From: Azadirachta indica
Taxonomy: Eukaryota > Streptophyta > Magnoliopsida > Sapindales > Meliaceae
Assembly (NCBI GenBank): GCA_022749755.1
Contig: CM040449.1
Span: forward strand, 2,251,157 to 2,315,156
Length of the DNA stretch: 64,000 nt
Direction: 5' to 3'
The stretch's first letter is position 1; each line of letters begins with the position of its first letter. The translations under genes were made by a program, and so were the position numbers. Positions 1 to 12,538 of the stretch are shown here, piece after piece. The notes beneath the pieces are model-generated. The model was not told the origin of the DNA. It was given only the letters and a program-made list of their open reading frames with translations, and ran no database searches.

Positions 1-446
1 AAGGTCACTACACTTCCCGCAGGAGAAGCTGGTTGCCGCAGTGTAACGTTAGCGACGGTGCCACTCCCGCTGAGAACACACACTCCTCTTCCTCTCTTTC
101 TAGCATAAGTGGACATGCTCTCAACGATGTCAGAACCGGCAGAGACTTCAAGGACGTGAGATCGGAGAGCGTTGGGGCTGTCGCGGGTGACAATAATCGG
201 GGGTTTGGGTTTGTTTTTGGAACCGGGAGGACGACCGCGTGGGCGACGGTTGGAGTGAGCGGCAGCGGCGTCCGGTTTGGGTTCGTTTTCGTCGGAATCC
301 TTCGAGTCAGAGGAAAGCTGAGTTGAATTGTGCTGTACTTGTGGCGGAAAATTTGATTGTCTTTGGAGTTGCAGTTGATGATCGGGTCTGAGAAGCTGAT
401 GAAAATAGCGAGAACCTTGTCCAGCAGCTGGTTCAAATCCTGCCAT
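1..446 (-). CDS. AHL29: AT-hook motif nuclear-localized protein, clade A (AHL29/SOB3-like), 5' part only
   Basis: DNA-binding protein of the AHL family; relatives bind AT-rich DNA at matrix-attachment sites and restrain hypocotyl growth. Read from the ATG at 446-444, the frame stays open to the window edge (148 codons), so the C-terminal half of the PPC domain lies outside. The N-terminus has the family's RYFHQLLRP block. An acidic Ser/Asp stretch follows, then the single type-I AT-hook ([14 protein letters not shown], residues about 70-83), then the PPC/DUF296 start ([18 protein letters not shown]) and [15 protein letters not shown]. No intron is visible, as expected for clade A. A longer ORF starting at 457 is a different frame and carries no domain. 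Assignment to AHL29 rather than AHL27 rests on N-terminal resemblance and on proximity to HMG-CoA reductase, as I recall for Arabidopsis. Confidence 0.93.
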   Translation of the reverse strand, partial: MAGFEPAAGQGSRYFHQLLRPDHQLQLQRQSNFPPQVQHNSTQLSSDSKDSDENEPKPDAAAAHSNRRPRGRPPGSKNKPKPPIIVTRDSPNALRSHVLEVSAGSDIVESMSTYARKRGRGVCVLSGSGTVANVTLRQPASPAGSVVT

Positions 447-2806
447 CGCCGCCACATCTATCTTCTCCCACCACTTATTTGCCAGCCTAGAGTTATAGCT
501 GGAGCTAGCTTCTCTCTGAATCTCCAATCTAATTAAACTTGAGGATTGATTGATCTAATTTAATTTTCTCAAGCTCCTACTACTCCTTCAGGATTTTGGA
601 AGGGAGAACTCTGGGACAGTAATAATAAATAGTAAATAATATATAATTAATGTAATATATGTAATATGTGGGATGATGATGATGATGATGATGATAATGA
701 TCAGTTACAAATTCTTTCCTGAAGTTCAAGTTGAGTGGAGTTTTGTGCTCAGCTTTCAATATCAATCAATCAGAATTAAGGTAACAGTAAAAAACTGCAC
801 TTAGATATATATATATACATATATATGTATGTATGTTTAAACTCACAAAACAGCAGGAAAAAAAAAAAAGTCATAATTCAACAGCTGCAGTTTCAAACCG
901 TCGTTATCTAAAGCAATTATCATGTGTATACCAGTTTCTGATGACGATAATCAACAGAGCTAGCAGATCAGCGAAGCAAGGAATCACCAAGGAAGAAGAG
1001 AAACCGTACTTTATTATCGGAGAAATTGTTTTGCAAATTAGTTGCCAAACTCGATCTCTAACTGAAGGTATGTAAAAAAGAGAAAATTAAGTAAGAGAGA
1101 CAATTAATATATATATATATATATACATATAAATATATATATATATGAAAATCTTGGAAATATATATATATATATATATATCCACACTCTTGAGTTTGTG
1201 AAATTAGATCTTAATTTGAAGGAACAAAAAAAATAAATAAAAGGAGAAAACAATAATTAACTAATACCACCATGAATTGAGAGAGAGAGAGAGGAGAAAA
1301 GCGTGCGGGAAAAGCAGAATCCAAGTATATAATATTACTGAAGACAAAAGCTTAATTAATGAATTAATTTGTCAATGTGCTTGTAATATATATTTAGAGA
1401 GATAAAAATGAGCATCATCGATGGATCAATCTCCACGCTCAATGGCGGCGCGTGTCTTCTATACTATTTATTTGTTCAATATTAATTTGTAAACTAATTT
1501 GGACTCTGTTGTTGTGTGGGGGAGTGTGTGTATGTGTATATGTGATTTTTAGAATCATCTAGATTCACGCAAGAAAGAAAACAGTGCTGCAACAATATTG
1601 GCTTTTGTTTTTCCGGAATATATATATATATATAGGGAGGGAGAAGAAAGAGAAGCACTTAAACATCCCATATACATTACATGAATTAGCTAGCTAGGGC
1701 AAAGCATATGTTCTTTTTTAATTCAAAAGTTAATTTAAAATATTTATTAATTAAGAAATATTACTTTTTTGATTAGTTAAGTTAATTTAAGCTTGCTTAT
1801 AGGTAATTAGATACACGTATGTATATGTCCTTCATAATTCATATAGGCCCGCCCATTCTTCACAAAAGCCCTTGCTCATTGATTGATTAATTCCTAACCC
1901 TATAACTCGAAATTTCAACTTTTGAGTTAAGAGAAAATGTACGTTAAGTTGACATATAATATATTATTAAAATAAATAAATATATACTTATAATTATAAA
2001 TTATTATGTATACAAATAAATCTTTGATTGGGTGACGGTGAATATTTTTTTACATGGTAAAACTATTGAGCGATCAGAGCTGAGAGTTGAGACCACTTCA
2101 GTTTTTTTTTTTTTTTTTTTTTTTTTTTTATTCTTTTTGGTTTGTCATTTCACGGCCTACCCATAACATATCATCCATTATCGATTGCGAAAGTAAAAAG
2201 GCTGCAAATTTATAATAAATTAACCTAAAATAATGCAGGAGTATCCTATCAAATTAATACTAGATAGATTACTAGTGTGCTTGCTACCTGTGGGGCAAAG
2301 TATATAAAAACAGTGTGAAACCGTGAAGGGTTGATGTGTCCATCAAAACGGTGGCGTTGCATCTGACCTCATATGGCATGTATATGCGCGTTAGAATCGG
2401 GACCCACAATGCTGAGGGCTCGAGAAATAGCTAATTAGGCTAGGAAGTCGAAGCCATGGGGATGGGGAATAGGAATACCCTATAGGATTGTTGTTGAATT
2501 GATTCACACGTGCATAAGAAGATGGCAAAGCAGAGGTCATGTGCGGTCAAGAGGTCAGACCAGAAGTTGAGGTGTCAGACCACGTGGAAGATGTCGGGAC
2601 ATCGGTACTTGGTCAACCTTATCTTAATCCGATTCAACGGTGGATGCTTCAAGAGTTTTTCCATCGCTACAGCAGTACGTAACTTACATATAGTCTACCT
2701 ATTCAATTAAAAGATTCAAGCGAAGAAATTATACAGTACAGCCGCATGCACCGGAAAACTATCCAGGCTTAAAACCAGCCTTCAATTCTTTGGATTGGCG
2801 GCTTGG

Positions 2807-2839
2807 GGGATGGGATGGGATGGGATGGGATGGGATGGG
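2807..2839. repeat. (GGGAT)n microsatellite
   Basis: About six tandem copies of the pentamer GGGAT, ending at the variant TGGGC. Simple-sequence repeat in intergenic DNA. Confidence 0.9.
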
Positions 2840-3050
2840 CAAATGAGTGAGTGTGTGTCCTCCTTTGTTCCCCAACCACACAAAATTTCATTCACACCCT
2901 TTCATCATCAATGATCAGGTATCCTACGTGGCACGTTGAATACCGTAGATGGAGTCGTGTCAGCATCCAATTGAATAATCGGAAACGTAAATATTAGAGT
3001 AATATAGGCCCGCAACAAGTGGGGCGGAGTGGAATAATATCATCACATCC

Positions 3051-3079
3051 ATGATGATGATGATGATGATGATGATGAT
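3051..3079. repeat. (ATG)n microsatellite
   Basis: About nine uninterrupted ATG/GAT trinucleotides. A shorter array of the same type lies at 672-695 and another near 4460. Confidence 0.9.
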
Positions 3080-3330
3080 CGTAAGAAAAATTCAAGTCTT
3101 ATCTTCCACTTCCCACTTGTTTCAGTGTGTCGCCTTCCAAGATCACAATGCGAATTTATTTTATTTCTTTCCATCATTCTCAACAAATTGACTCGTGTCA
3201 CTTTTTACTGCGTGTATCGTTTGTCTTCTCCGCGCTTTCATCATATTAAAGAACCTTTAGAAAATCGTATTGTACCATATTATAAATATTAAAGTCCAAT
3301 AAAGAGAGTTAAAACATATTATTATTAGTC

Positions 3331-3585
3331 AGGGAATGCCCGTTATCTCCTGATTTTTAAATTAATATTTTTTTTTTTTATAATTTTTTTTAATATCTTA
3401 TTTTTTAAATTATAAATTTTATTTTTTAATATTTTTTTAATTTTATTATTTTATAAATTAATTAAATTAAATGATAAAATTAAAAAAAAAAAATTAAAAG
3501 TTAAAGAATAATAGAATATTAGAAAAAATTATAAGAAAATAACGAGATATTAATTAAAAAATTAATAAAGCAATTGGCATTCTCT
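3331..3585. mobile_element. Probable small non-autonomous inverted-repeat element (MITE-like)
   Basis: About 255 bp of nearly pure A/T with imperfect terminal inverted repeats. The left end reads AGGGAATGCCCGTTATCTCC. The right end, read on the other strand, begins AGAGAATGCC, and both arms continue into matching AT-rich DNA containing TTAATTAATAT-like blocks. The flanks are TA/TTA-rich, so a target-site duplication cannot be defined. No coding capacity. The family is not identified. Confidence 0.4.
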
Positions 3586-5513
3586 CATTAATTAATTATT
3601 ACGAAGAAATTAAATAATTATGTAATACATCAAAGTGTATATTATAACTTTATTTGCTCAACAACTCAAACCAAATCTATATATATTAAATATCTTAATT
3701 TGATTTATATTATGTTATATTATATTTAAAAGGAGAATGAACTAGCTGGGTAGGTTTGTTTAATTTGCTATCATACTAGCCTTCAAGACTTTGAAGAAAT
3801 TTAATTGTTATATTTGCTTTCGTGATTGGTTCATGAAGTTGACAATTACAATATTATGTATATCCACTTATGAAAATTATTATTAAAGAAAGGGTAGTTA
3901 CATTACATAACTAGATGTTTTTTTCTTTTTATTTTATGGTTTTGGCCTTTTAATATAGTTCTAAGCCAATCATATTAAATAAACTGTCAGCCGGCTCCTA
4001 TTTGATTAATTTTATGAATTGTTATTTAAATTTTTTCTATTAAAAAAAGAAGCAAGAATCCGAATCACACAATATATATGACAATTAATTAATTATAATT
4101 AAAATGAGGCATATGTATGTAAACAAACTTGGCCTCGTGGGCAACCATTATGACCTTCACATGAAAAGGGGCCAAATTTTAAGAAAAGAAAACTAATTAA
4201 ATAAGTGGTGGAGAATATCCAGTAATTAGTATTCTTCTTTCTTAATTAGTGCAGCTGATGGTGATGATAATCATAACAACGCAGCTGTTTTATTTTTCAA
4301 TCTTCTAATGTCTAATTAATTAACCTTAAAAGGGTTTAGCATTTAATTTATCACGTAAACCAATTAAATGAGAGTATTAGGGTCAAGATGTTGGTTTAGT
4401 GGCCCTCAAGGTTCAATTTACTGAAAACAAATGTTCAAGTAATACTAGCAGGGGACCAGATGATGATGATGATGATAATATATGTAGCACACAGGAACAC
4501 TGAAGTTGACAAAGGTCTTTTAATCACTGCCACACTACACTACTCTAGATTACTAATTTAACTTAATAATAATAGAGTGATCAGATTTTCAGGTTTCTGA
4601 AAAATGAGAACATAAAAAAAATTTTTCATTTTCATCAAATAAGTTCAGGTTTCTTTTTTTTTTTTCAAAAAAAATTTCCTAAATTATGTGACTGTACATA
4701 TTAGATCACATATATATGCCAGGATTGTTTTGATATCAAAACCTACTCTCGAAAGCAACAAAAAAAAAAAAAAAATCAAGTGATTAAGATAATTTTGAAA
4801 AGATGAGTATTATAAGGTCAAGTTTTGACTTGTAGTAATCATAGTAAAATCGAACCAAAGTGGTAGTTTTTAATCCTGCATCTATTAAAAATTATGATAT
4901 CCCCTTTATATAAAGGAAACTTAACATGAGGGGGTGTTTTAGTGGTTTAGACTTTTTCGATAGGCGTTGGTTTAAAGACAAATTTGATACGAATAGAAAA
5001 ACTACATCCTTGTTTGCAAAAGTATGAGAAATGGGAGACTCAAATGTTATTACCCCTAAAGTAATTTAGAATCAATTAAAAATTGAAGAAAGGCATAAAC
5101 AGTGTGGGGAAATTGGATTAAAATAGGAAAGGCGCACTGAGTGATGTTGTTACTTGTTAGTGAGGGAAACGGGCATTGTGTTATTGGGATTGGCGTGGCC
5201 CCAACCTGAATGCTGTCGTCGTCTTGTTTGGCGAATCTTTTTTTTTTTTTTTTTTTTTCTTCGGTCAAAATCAGCCGGACACAGAAATAGAAAAACAAGT
5301 AATAATAATTCCTTCAGTTCCGATTATGCCCTGCCCAGCCCACAACGCTGCACTCCTTCACCTTAATCTTCATTTTCATTGTCATTTTCTTGCCTTCTTC
5401 CTTCGTTGGTTTTCCACATGCCAAATCGTCAAATTCCGGGAACATTTTTCATTCATTTCATTTTAATTTAATCGACATCAGACAAAACTACAATCAATCA
5501 ATCAATCATCCTG

Positions 5514-5740
5514 ACGTGGGATGTTATCACGTGGGTTCACATCCATCTGCGCTACCAGCCCACGCACACGTGGACAGCCTAACTGAGCTGGATGTCATGT
5601 CACCACAAGCTTCTAATCCAGCTGGACAGCCAAGTCTGCGGCTCCGGGATTGTAAACCAATAATTGCGGGTGGGAAGAAGAAAACGTTCCCACTTTCCAT
5701 TCACATTCAGCATGGGCTGGGCCCTGTTAGACACGTGAAC
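5514..5740. promoter_or_regulatory. Cluster of ACGTG (G-box/ABRE-like) elements
   Basis: Within about 220 bp there are GACGTGGG, TCACGTGGG, ACACGTGGA and GACACGTGAA, each containing the ACGTG core bound by bZIP and bHLH factors. The surrounding DNA is less AT-rich than its neighbours. No gene starts here; the nearest start upstream of which it could act is the AHL gene, about 5 kb away on the minus strand. Function is inferred from motif density only. Confidence 0.3.
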
Positions 5741-7662
5741 ATGTCTTTCTTTCCCGTACTACTTTGCCCTCTCTCTCTCTCTCTCTCTCTTTTTTTTTTT
5801 TTTTTAAAATAAAAAAATTAGAATCCAAAGCAGGTACTTATTTGGCAAAATACCATGCTTCCAGCTTTCTTTTTCTTATTTTTTTATTATTTTTATTTTT
5901 ATTCTTTTCTTTCTCTCACGGATTCGACGTGTTTCCTATTTGATGATGTTGCTTTCTTCTCTAAACGGTAAATAAAAATATAATAATAATAAAAACAATA
6001 TAAAATAAAATAAAATAAAATAGTGTAATTTTAGCCTTTCCAGAACATGAGAGGGCAATTTCACGGGCTTACATGCTTCTCTATATTACTACTCTCCACC
6101 ACCTGCATAATTCATTTGCATTGAATCTCTTTGTTGTGCTATTATTTAGTCAATCTGCCATCGTCACACAAATAACAGCTAATCCATGATAATAACAACA
6201 ACGCCGCTAGGTATTTCTTTTACTAGTGTCAACTATTGGGCCCACAATGGGTTGATGACCAAGTACAAGCATACGTAAGGCTAATTTTAAACTCAAACCC
6301 AATCCAACCAATAGGCCCAGACAAATGGGTGAGCCAGCTTACATATGCAGCCCAGCACTAGTCTCCTAGTTGGAAGTAGAGCAGAGTGGGCTAGAGACAA
6401 ATGGATAAAGATGACCAGTTTGTGCCGTCACCTAAAAGAGCAGACTTTGGGATGTGCAGATTCATGTATTTATAATTATACATGCCCTCACATGGTTGCC
6501 CTAATTCATGCTTTCACTTATCCTTGCTTGAAAATAAAAAGATCAAAAAAACGAGATCAATGCATGTATGTAGGGCTATGTAGGTCGTCAGATAACATAA
6601 TTCACGCCATGGTAGCAGAAGAGGATGAGAGTTATAATTCATGGTTCATCGTCTACAGATTCTACAAAATTCCAAGTACCTAAATTGTCAACGTTTGATC
6701 TAACATCGACGTCCAACATGGATTCTCCTCTCAACTCAACATTCAAAGAACTCAAACCGATCCTGCAATTGCTTTCCTGAGGTAAGCTTGATTTGATTTG
6801 ATTCATTCATAGAACATGTTTTAACTTGGGGGCCTTAAAGTATATCAATATTTTACACTGGGCTTCCAACATGCATAGCAAGGTTGGCCAACAACAAATT
6901 ACTCAAAGCAGTACACAGCATGCCTGCAGCTATAATCACTTAATGTTGCCAAAAAAAAAAAAAACTGAAAACCAGACACTAACTGAACAATGCTCTTGCA
7001 CTCACATTACTGGTCCTTTGTTTATTCCAGGCGGTACGCACAACTATACACTCAACGATGCCCAGGCTATGTTACAACAGCCAACTATGTGACCAATTCA
7101 TAAGTCATAACAACACCAGTACAGTACACCCCCCACAAGTTCATGTCTAGATTTGCATCAATGTAAAAAAAAAAAAAAAAAAAAAACAACTACCCTTTTT
7201 TGCCACAAAAATTTCAACAACACACTGTAATACGTTGTATAATTACACTAGTTTTTAACAAGCACCAAAAAGAAAGAAAAACGGAACAAATTCAGTAAAA
7301 TTAGTTACAACTAAATTTTTGGAAGAAAGAATACGCAGTCACAAAGTTCACAAATTTAAGCTCAATACCTGCCACCCCAATTACAGCAACACACTTTGCA
7401 GAGAGCAGAAGAACACATAAAATGAAAATCCAAACAGAAAAAGCTCTTCTTTCTTATTTGATTCAACACTTATTATCTGAATAAAACATAATTCAGAATC
7501 TTCTATTTCGTATAAATAAACTCACAGAAAGAGTCCATTATGTAACATTTCCACTCATGTTAAAGGATACATTGGCGAAACACAACTCTTATTTCTAGCA
7601 CTTACGGTAAATTCACCACAACCCAACATTATCTAACTTACAAGTTTTAGATGTGCAGGAAA

Positions 7663-8159
7663 TTATTGCTCTGATTTATCGTTAGTTCTATTCTTGTTGC
7701 CGTATATCAAACCAGTTTCCTGCAAACCAATTGCACCCAATTTAAAAAATTACTAATTGATACTATATAAGCAAATAATGAAAAACATATTTTGCACCAG
7801 ACAAACGTTACCTGGGGATCAGGAATCGGTTTCCGTTTCTCAACGTATCGATTCGGATCCAGAGCCGCAAGAGCTGCTCTTTCCTGCCAGATTCATAAAT
7901 TTTCATGGTGTGAACAAATTTGAATTAACAGCTATTTGATAGTAAATGTAAATTAAAAATGAGATTACAAAAAAGAGAGGAAAAGAAAAAAAACCTCTTG
8001 TTCTCGTTTGAGGTCCTGAGAAGGTTTGACCCAGAGGTAATAAGCTAGGGTTCCGGCAACGACCCATGAAGCGAAATTGGCGCCACCTCTTAGACCGCCT
8101 AAGGAATTGCCGACGAATGACCTCAAGTTCCCTATTGTTCTTCTCCAACTGCTTGCCAT
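7663..8159 (-). CDS. DUF1138 small membrane protein (ATOZI1-like)
   Basis: A 97-residue protein from three exons, all phase 0: 8159-7995, 7883-7812 and 7719-7663. The donors are GAG|GTTTTT and CAG|GTAACG, and the acceptors are GGCAG and TTGCAG. The N-terminus (MASSWRRTIGNLRSFVGNS) is basic and could be a mitochondrial presequence. A hydrophobic segment, FASWVVAGTLAYYLWV (about residues 29-44), precedes a charged stretch and the conserved tail PIPDPQETGLIYGNKN. This matches the plant DUF1138 family, whose Arabidopsis member ATOZI1 was named as ozone-induced; its biochemical role is not established. Length and exon pattern look complete. The start is the only ATG giving this conserved N-terminus. 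The family assignment comes from recalled sequence resemblance. Confidence 0.85.
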
Positions 8160-8514
8160 TAGAACTGATTTTGTAGCTTACTATTAATTCCTCTGCTGTG
8201 AGTTCTTATCATAGGGTTTACTTTATCCAAATTTTTTACTTTTAGGGTCGGTTTATTTATTTTGTTACTAAATCACGGCTTTGATTCGCTCCTCACATGC
8301 CCTCTCTTGTTTGGAAGGAAGGAATTAGAGATGATTATCTTTGGCGAAGGAAATCTCAAATCAGTCAGTGTATGGAGAAACGTGGCACCATATCAATGGC
8401 AGAGAAGAGGTAGGACTAGGACTAGGACTAGGACATTCAAATACAAATGTTCACCGCACCAGTCACCGCACTGAACGGCTTCGTTTTAAGTCACTAAGTT
8501 AAAAAGTTGTCCTC

Positions 8515-8545
<31 letters not shown>

Positions 8546-9542
8546 TTATTGCTTATTACATCATCCTTTAGTTACAAAATCAGCAACTGTTCAACCATAT
8601 ATTATATTTGAAATTGTTAATCGACTTAAATTTAAAAAATATAGACTGCCTATACAAAATAAAAATACTCATTTTTATTTTTATTGAATAGTGTTTCTAA
8701 TTTTATCAATTATTTACACACCCAACCCGAATTCATACTTAATTTATATCATCTTAATTTCAAACCCATCCGAATACTCTCATTCATGTACAAGACTAGT
8801 AAAGTTTTTATATGCATGTTGAAGCTATCAAGTAGCAAATATAAAAGCAGTGCTTTCTCCATTGTTGAGAGAAAGCCACTCTCACGACGTGATTAAGAAT
8901 TATCAGTTAGTAATACTTGATGAACAAAAAAAAAACAGAAGAATTATCATCGATAACTATAAATATAAATAAAAAGCCAGAACACAATCTCACATGAAAC
9001 AGCTGAAAATAATTTAATTACATACCATAAAACTAGGACTACTATCCAAATCAATTCGGAGGAAGGTCACAATCTTGTATACAGAAAAGACAAAATAAAA
9101 AGACAGAGAACCGATCAAAAGACTCCAGTCCCCAGCTACAAACATATAACAGCCACTAAACATGTAATAACAACTACTAAAAAGACGAAAGGACAGATAA
9201 AAATTTCACAAGTAGGACACACAAACACAAGCACAAACCAGGCAAAGTCCTAATTATTCGAAATTGGGGCCCTTTCTACACCCTTGTTGCGAGAAGATGC
9301 CATTGGAGATATAGATATGCTGAAGGACTTAGGACCAGAACAGCTAGCCACATTGTGATTCAAATTCGCTAACTTTACGGCCTCAGAAGTTAAGAAGTAG
9401 TAAATTCCATGTTGGCGCCCAACAGCTTTCACTTTTTTTTCCCCCCCTTTTTATAGCTTTCTTCCTTTGCCTAATTTATATGTCTATCCTTCACTTAATT
9501 TTTATTTCTAATTTGATTCAATTGGTGGCTCCACCTCACCAT
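8160..9542. other. Intergenic/UTR region between DUF1138 and HMGR
   Basis: Contains the promoter side of the DUF1138 gene and the 3' UTR of HMGR. An AATAAA signal reads on the minus strand at 9506-9501, about 40 bp after the HMGR stop. A (TAGGAC)4 hexamer array lies at 8411-8434 and a 25-base T run near 8513-8537. No further gene was recognised. Confidence 0.6.
8411..8434. repeat. (TAGGAC)4 hexanucleotide repeat
   Basis: Four perfect tandem copies of TAGGAC. Confidence 0.9.
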
Positions 9543-12382
9543 CTATGATGCAGATGTGCATATCTCTTTGGTGGACCTGTTGTATTTCATGTGACTATTG
9601 ACAAGCTGACCAGCTGCTATGGCAGACATCAGGGAGAGTTCTGCTGCCAGAACAGAACCGGCTACAATTGTTGCCAAGTGCCTTGAATTTGATCCCGGTG
9701 ACTCTTTGTTTGCACCCTTCACACCTAACAAATTCAGGCACGCAGACTGAGATGCGAGTTGAGTCCCGCCTCCAACTGTACCCACCTGATAATAATAGTA
9801 ACAGAAATTGTATTAACTAGAAATTAAATAGATAAATAAATATATTATCCGTAAACAGAATATGCAATTACCTCTATGGATGGCATAGTAACAGACATAT
9901 GCAGATCCTTCCCATCATTGACGGCTTCCATCATGGTAATGCAGTGAGAACTCTCAACATTTTGCGCTGGATCCTGGCCGGTGGCAATGAAGATTGCAGA
10001 GACAATGTTGGCAGCATGGGCATTGAATCCACCAAGGGAACCAGCAATGGCAGAGCCGGTGAGGTTCTTGAGCATGTTGAGTTCAACCAGAGTAGACACG
10101 TTGGTTTTCAACACCTTCTTTACCACCTCTTCTTTGATTGTTGCCTCACACACCACTGATTTGCCACGCCCTTCTATCCAATTCACAGCAGCCGGTTTCT
10201 TGTCCGAACAAAAGTTTCCTAGCAAATAAAATTGATGTGCAAACATTGGGAAATGAAATAAATACTGCAATCATAATGATGTTTAAGCATAATATAGTTT
10301 TTGTGCAAAGAATAACTAATGATCCCAGAAGAAGGAATTGAAAGAGTAAGGCAAAATGAAGAGAGAGGGAGAAAAAGAAAACAAATAGTTAGATATCTCA
10401 AAATTATAAAGAGTGCATAGAGATGTATCCAAATGAAAATCAATTCAGAAATGGTAATATTACTATTATTTACATATCTGCAGCTATGATGACATTTTTG
10501 AAATAAAAATAAGATCACATCTCATTTGAAAAATTACTTGTATATGTCCGTGTGAAGATGATCACGCAAGCTCTGAGGTTATAAATGACAGTAACGTTGA
10601 AAGAATTAACTAGCCCAAATTTAGAAGACAACCTAATACTAAAAATTCCACACATTGTAAGCAGGAGAAGTTGGTAATTATGACGATGTCAAGACATCAT
10701 GACTATATAAACTAAGATCATAACTAAGGGAATCAAATTAAACTAATAGCCGTGTCTTCCAAAAAGATGAGATAATCAATGAAATATGCTTGCAGATGTT
10801 TAAGAGACAAACTATGAGATGATACTAGCAAACATTCTGTGACAAGAAAGGGGCAAGTAAAGGACAAAGCCAAATTTCATTAGCTATTCAACTACAGTGG
10901 AGCTGCAAGTTTTTAAAGTAGATGACAAGACACTTACCAGATATTCCAATAACTTCCATGTCAGGGAAATCATTTTGAAGGAATTCCAGCACATTCTGAA
11001 CTCCTTTGGAAACCATGTTCATTCCCATTGCATCACCTGTGCTACAGCTAAATCTGATGAAAAGATTCTTCCCGGCAATAGAGCACTGAATGTGTTGCAG
11101 CCTCGCAAATCTACTCGACCTGCAACCAACAGGTATCGGTGTCACTATGGTGAAAACCTGCTTGTTCAGATCTAAAGGAACCCAAAACATGTAATCAATC
11201 AATCGGCTCAACAGGATGAAATTTTCCTTTAAAAACTAACCAGAAATTGAAATTATATTTTCCAAAAATAGTTTTATTTTTCTTCTTCATATTAAAAGTG
11301 CCAAAAACTGCAAAGCAACTAATTGGGAAAGCCATGAAAACCCTCCACCGAAAGCCACAGATAATCACATCGAGTAGTTTCACAATCAACAAAAACAAAC
11401 TAAAAGACAAACACTAAACACAGGTAACGAAAGCAGACCTGTTAAAGACAACGGACAAAGTTTCGCGATTATCTGAGTCCTCCAAGAAGAACTTCAATTC
11501 AGAAGCTCTCTTAGCAGTTGAAAACCTCACAACGGGCGCTCTCGTCATCCCATCTTTCAGCAACATACTGGTGGCGCCGCCAGACGCATAGATCGCCTTA
11601 CAGCCTCTATTAGTACTGGCGACCAAACACCCTTCAGTCGTCGCCATCGGCACAGAATATTCAAAACCATCAAGCAATAACGGCCCCGCAATTCCCACCG
11701 GAATCTGCACATATCCCACTGGCATTTCGCAGCACTGACCTAAAATCGACTCGTAATCAAATCCATCAACCGGCAATCCTTGCAACGATCTACCGGTCAT
11801 TCTCTGCAGTGCCTCGCGGCGAATCAGAGCCGCTCGTTTACAGTCACCTAGCTTTGATTCGAGCGAGTAGGACGGAATTTTACCGTCCACGACGGATTTA
11901 ACAACTTCCTCATCTTCGACGGAGGACAAAGTTGTAATTACGGGTTCAGGATTGACTAACTTGGCGATCGGAGCGGGAGGACAAGGTATGATTTGTTCAT
12001 CCTCATCGTCTTCGACGATATCCCAAGCCTCACTAGAGGCGCGTGAAATGAACGACTGGACGAAGTCAATACCGAAGAATCCAAGGAGGTAAATAAAAGA
12101 AGCGATGAGCGACACAATGGCGGCAATTTCGGAGAGAGTGACCACGTGTAGGGGAGTGGAGCTACGGATCTTCTCACGCCATCGGTGCAGCAAGTAGTAC
12201 GCAACGGAAAAGAAGAGCGTGAAGAAAATGGAGTTAGTTAGGTAAAGCGGAAGCGGCAAAGCGTCGGACGCCTTTGGCGTCGGCGATGGAGGTCTTTTCT
12301 CCTGCTCTTTGTTGTTCTTTTGATGACGTGTCGTCACACCTTCAGCACATGGTGGTTTCGGAGGCCGCCGGCGCACGTCCAT
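9543..12382 (-). CDS. HMGR: 3-hydroxy-3-methylglutaryl-CoA reductase (HMGR)
   Basis: Reduces HMG-CoA to mevalonate with NADPH, the committed step of the cytosolic mevalonate pathway, in the ER membrane. Four exons: 12382-11439, 11119-10938, 10218-9872 and 9785-9543. They give 571 aa, the usual plant length. The N-terminus carries an Arg cluster (RRRPPKP, residues 4-10) typical of ER targeting, then two membrane spans (about 45-66 and 82-108) and a variable acidic linker. Catalytic motifs are all present: [12 protein letters not shown] (219-230) and TTEGCL with the catalytic Glu (250) for HMG-CoA, GDAMGMNM (343-350) and GTVGGGT (493-499) for NADPH, the Lys of CSDKKPAA, and His555 in [11 protein letters not shown]. 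Ser562 after that motif is the SnRK1-type phosphorylation site. Exon phases follow the conserved plant pattern (split Arg codon, split Gly codon, phase 0). It looks intact and functional. Confidence 0.98.
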
Positions 12383-12497
12383 TGTCCGAAAGTCCAGCGG
12401 TAACAGAAATATTAGAATTTTCAGGGACTAAAAATGGGAAATGCAAATTGTACGCTTTTGTTTGGAGGGATGAGCCAAGGCTTCAGACACTGAACGG

Positions 12498-12538
12498 TAT
12501 TTTATAGGTGGAGAGCGCGGGTGTTGTGGCCACACGTG
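12498..12538 (-). promoter_or_regulatory. HMGR core promoter: TATA box and G-box
   Basis: On the minus strand a TATAAAATA box spans 12506-12498, about 120 bp before the ATG. A palindromic G-box CACGTG lies at 12538-12533, about 27 bp further upstream. Distance and orientation suit the HMGR transcription start. G-box elements are bound by bHLH/bZIP factors, including light-signalling PIFs; any link to HMGR control here is inference. Confidence 0.55.

Larger units (their letters stand above)
447..7662. other. Intergenic DNA upstream of the AHL gene; no gene recognised
   Basis: About 7.2 kb between the AHL start and the 3' end of the DUF1138 gene. It holds AT microsatellites (about 1110-1180 and 1620-1634), a 28-T run at 2102-2129, (GAT)n at 672-695 and 3051-3079, a (GGGAT)n pentamer at 2807-2839, a probable MITE at 3331-3585, a CT run near 5770 and an ACGTG cluster near 5510-5740. 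Several short ORFs are open, but none has a recognisable domain. Clade-A AHL genes often have long upstream regulatory regions, so part of this may be promoter; that is inference. Confidence 0.6.

Noticed and set aside
8..457. 149-codon minus-strand ORF at the left end
   Set aside because: Shadow of the AHL frame; the true start is at 446 in another frame, with AT-hook and PPC motifs.
2510..2710. 66-codon plus-strand ORF
   Set aside because: No domain, no homology recognised, weak context; chance ORF.
5390..5812. 140-codon plus-strand ORF
   Set aside because: Starts without context, ends in CT and T runs and has no domain; likely chance.
6345..6683. 112-codon plus-strand ORF
   Set aside because: No recognisable protein features; surrounding DNA looks intergenic.
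9845..10270. Single minus-strand ORF across HMGR exon 3 as an independent gene
   Set aside because: It is HMGR exon 3 plus intron read-through on both sides.
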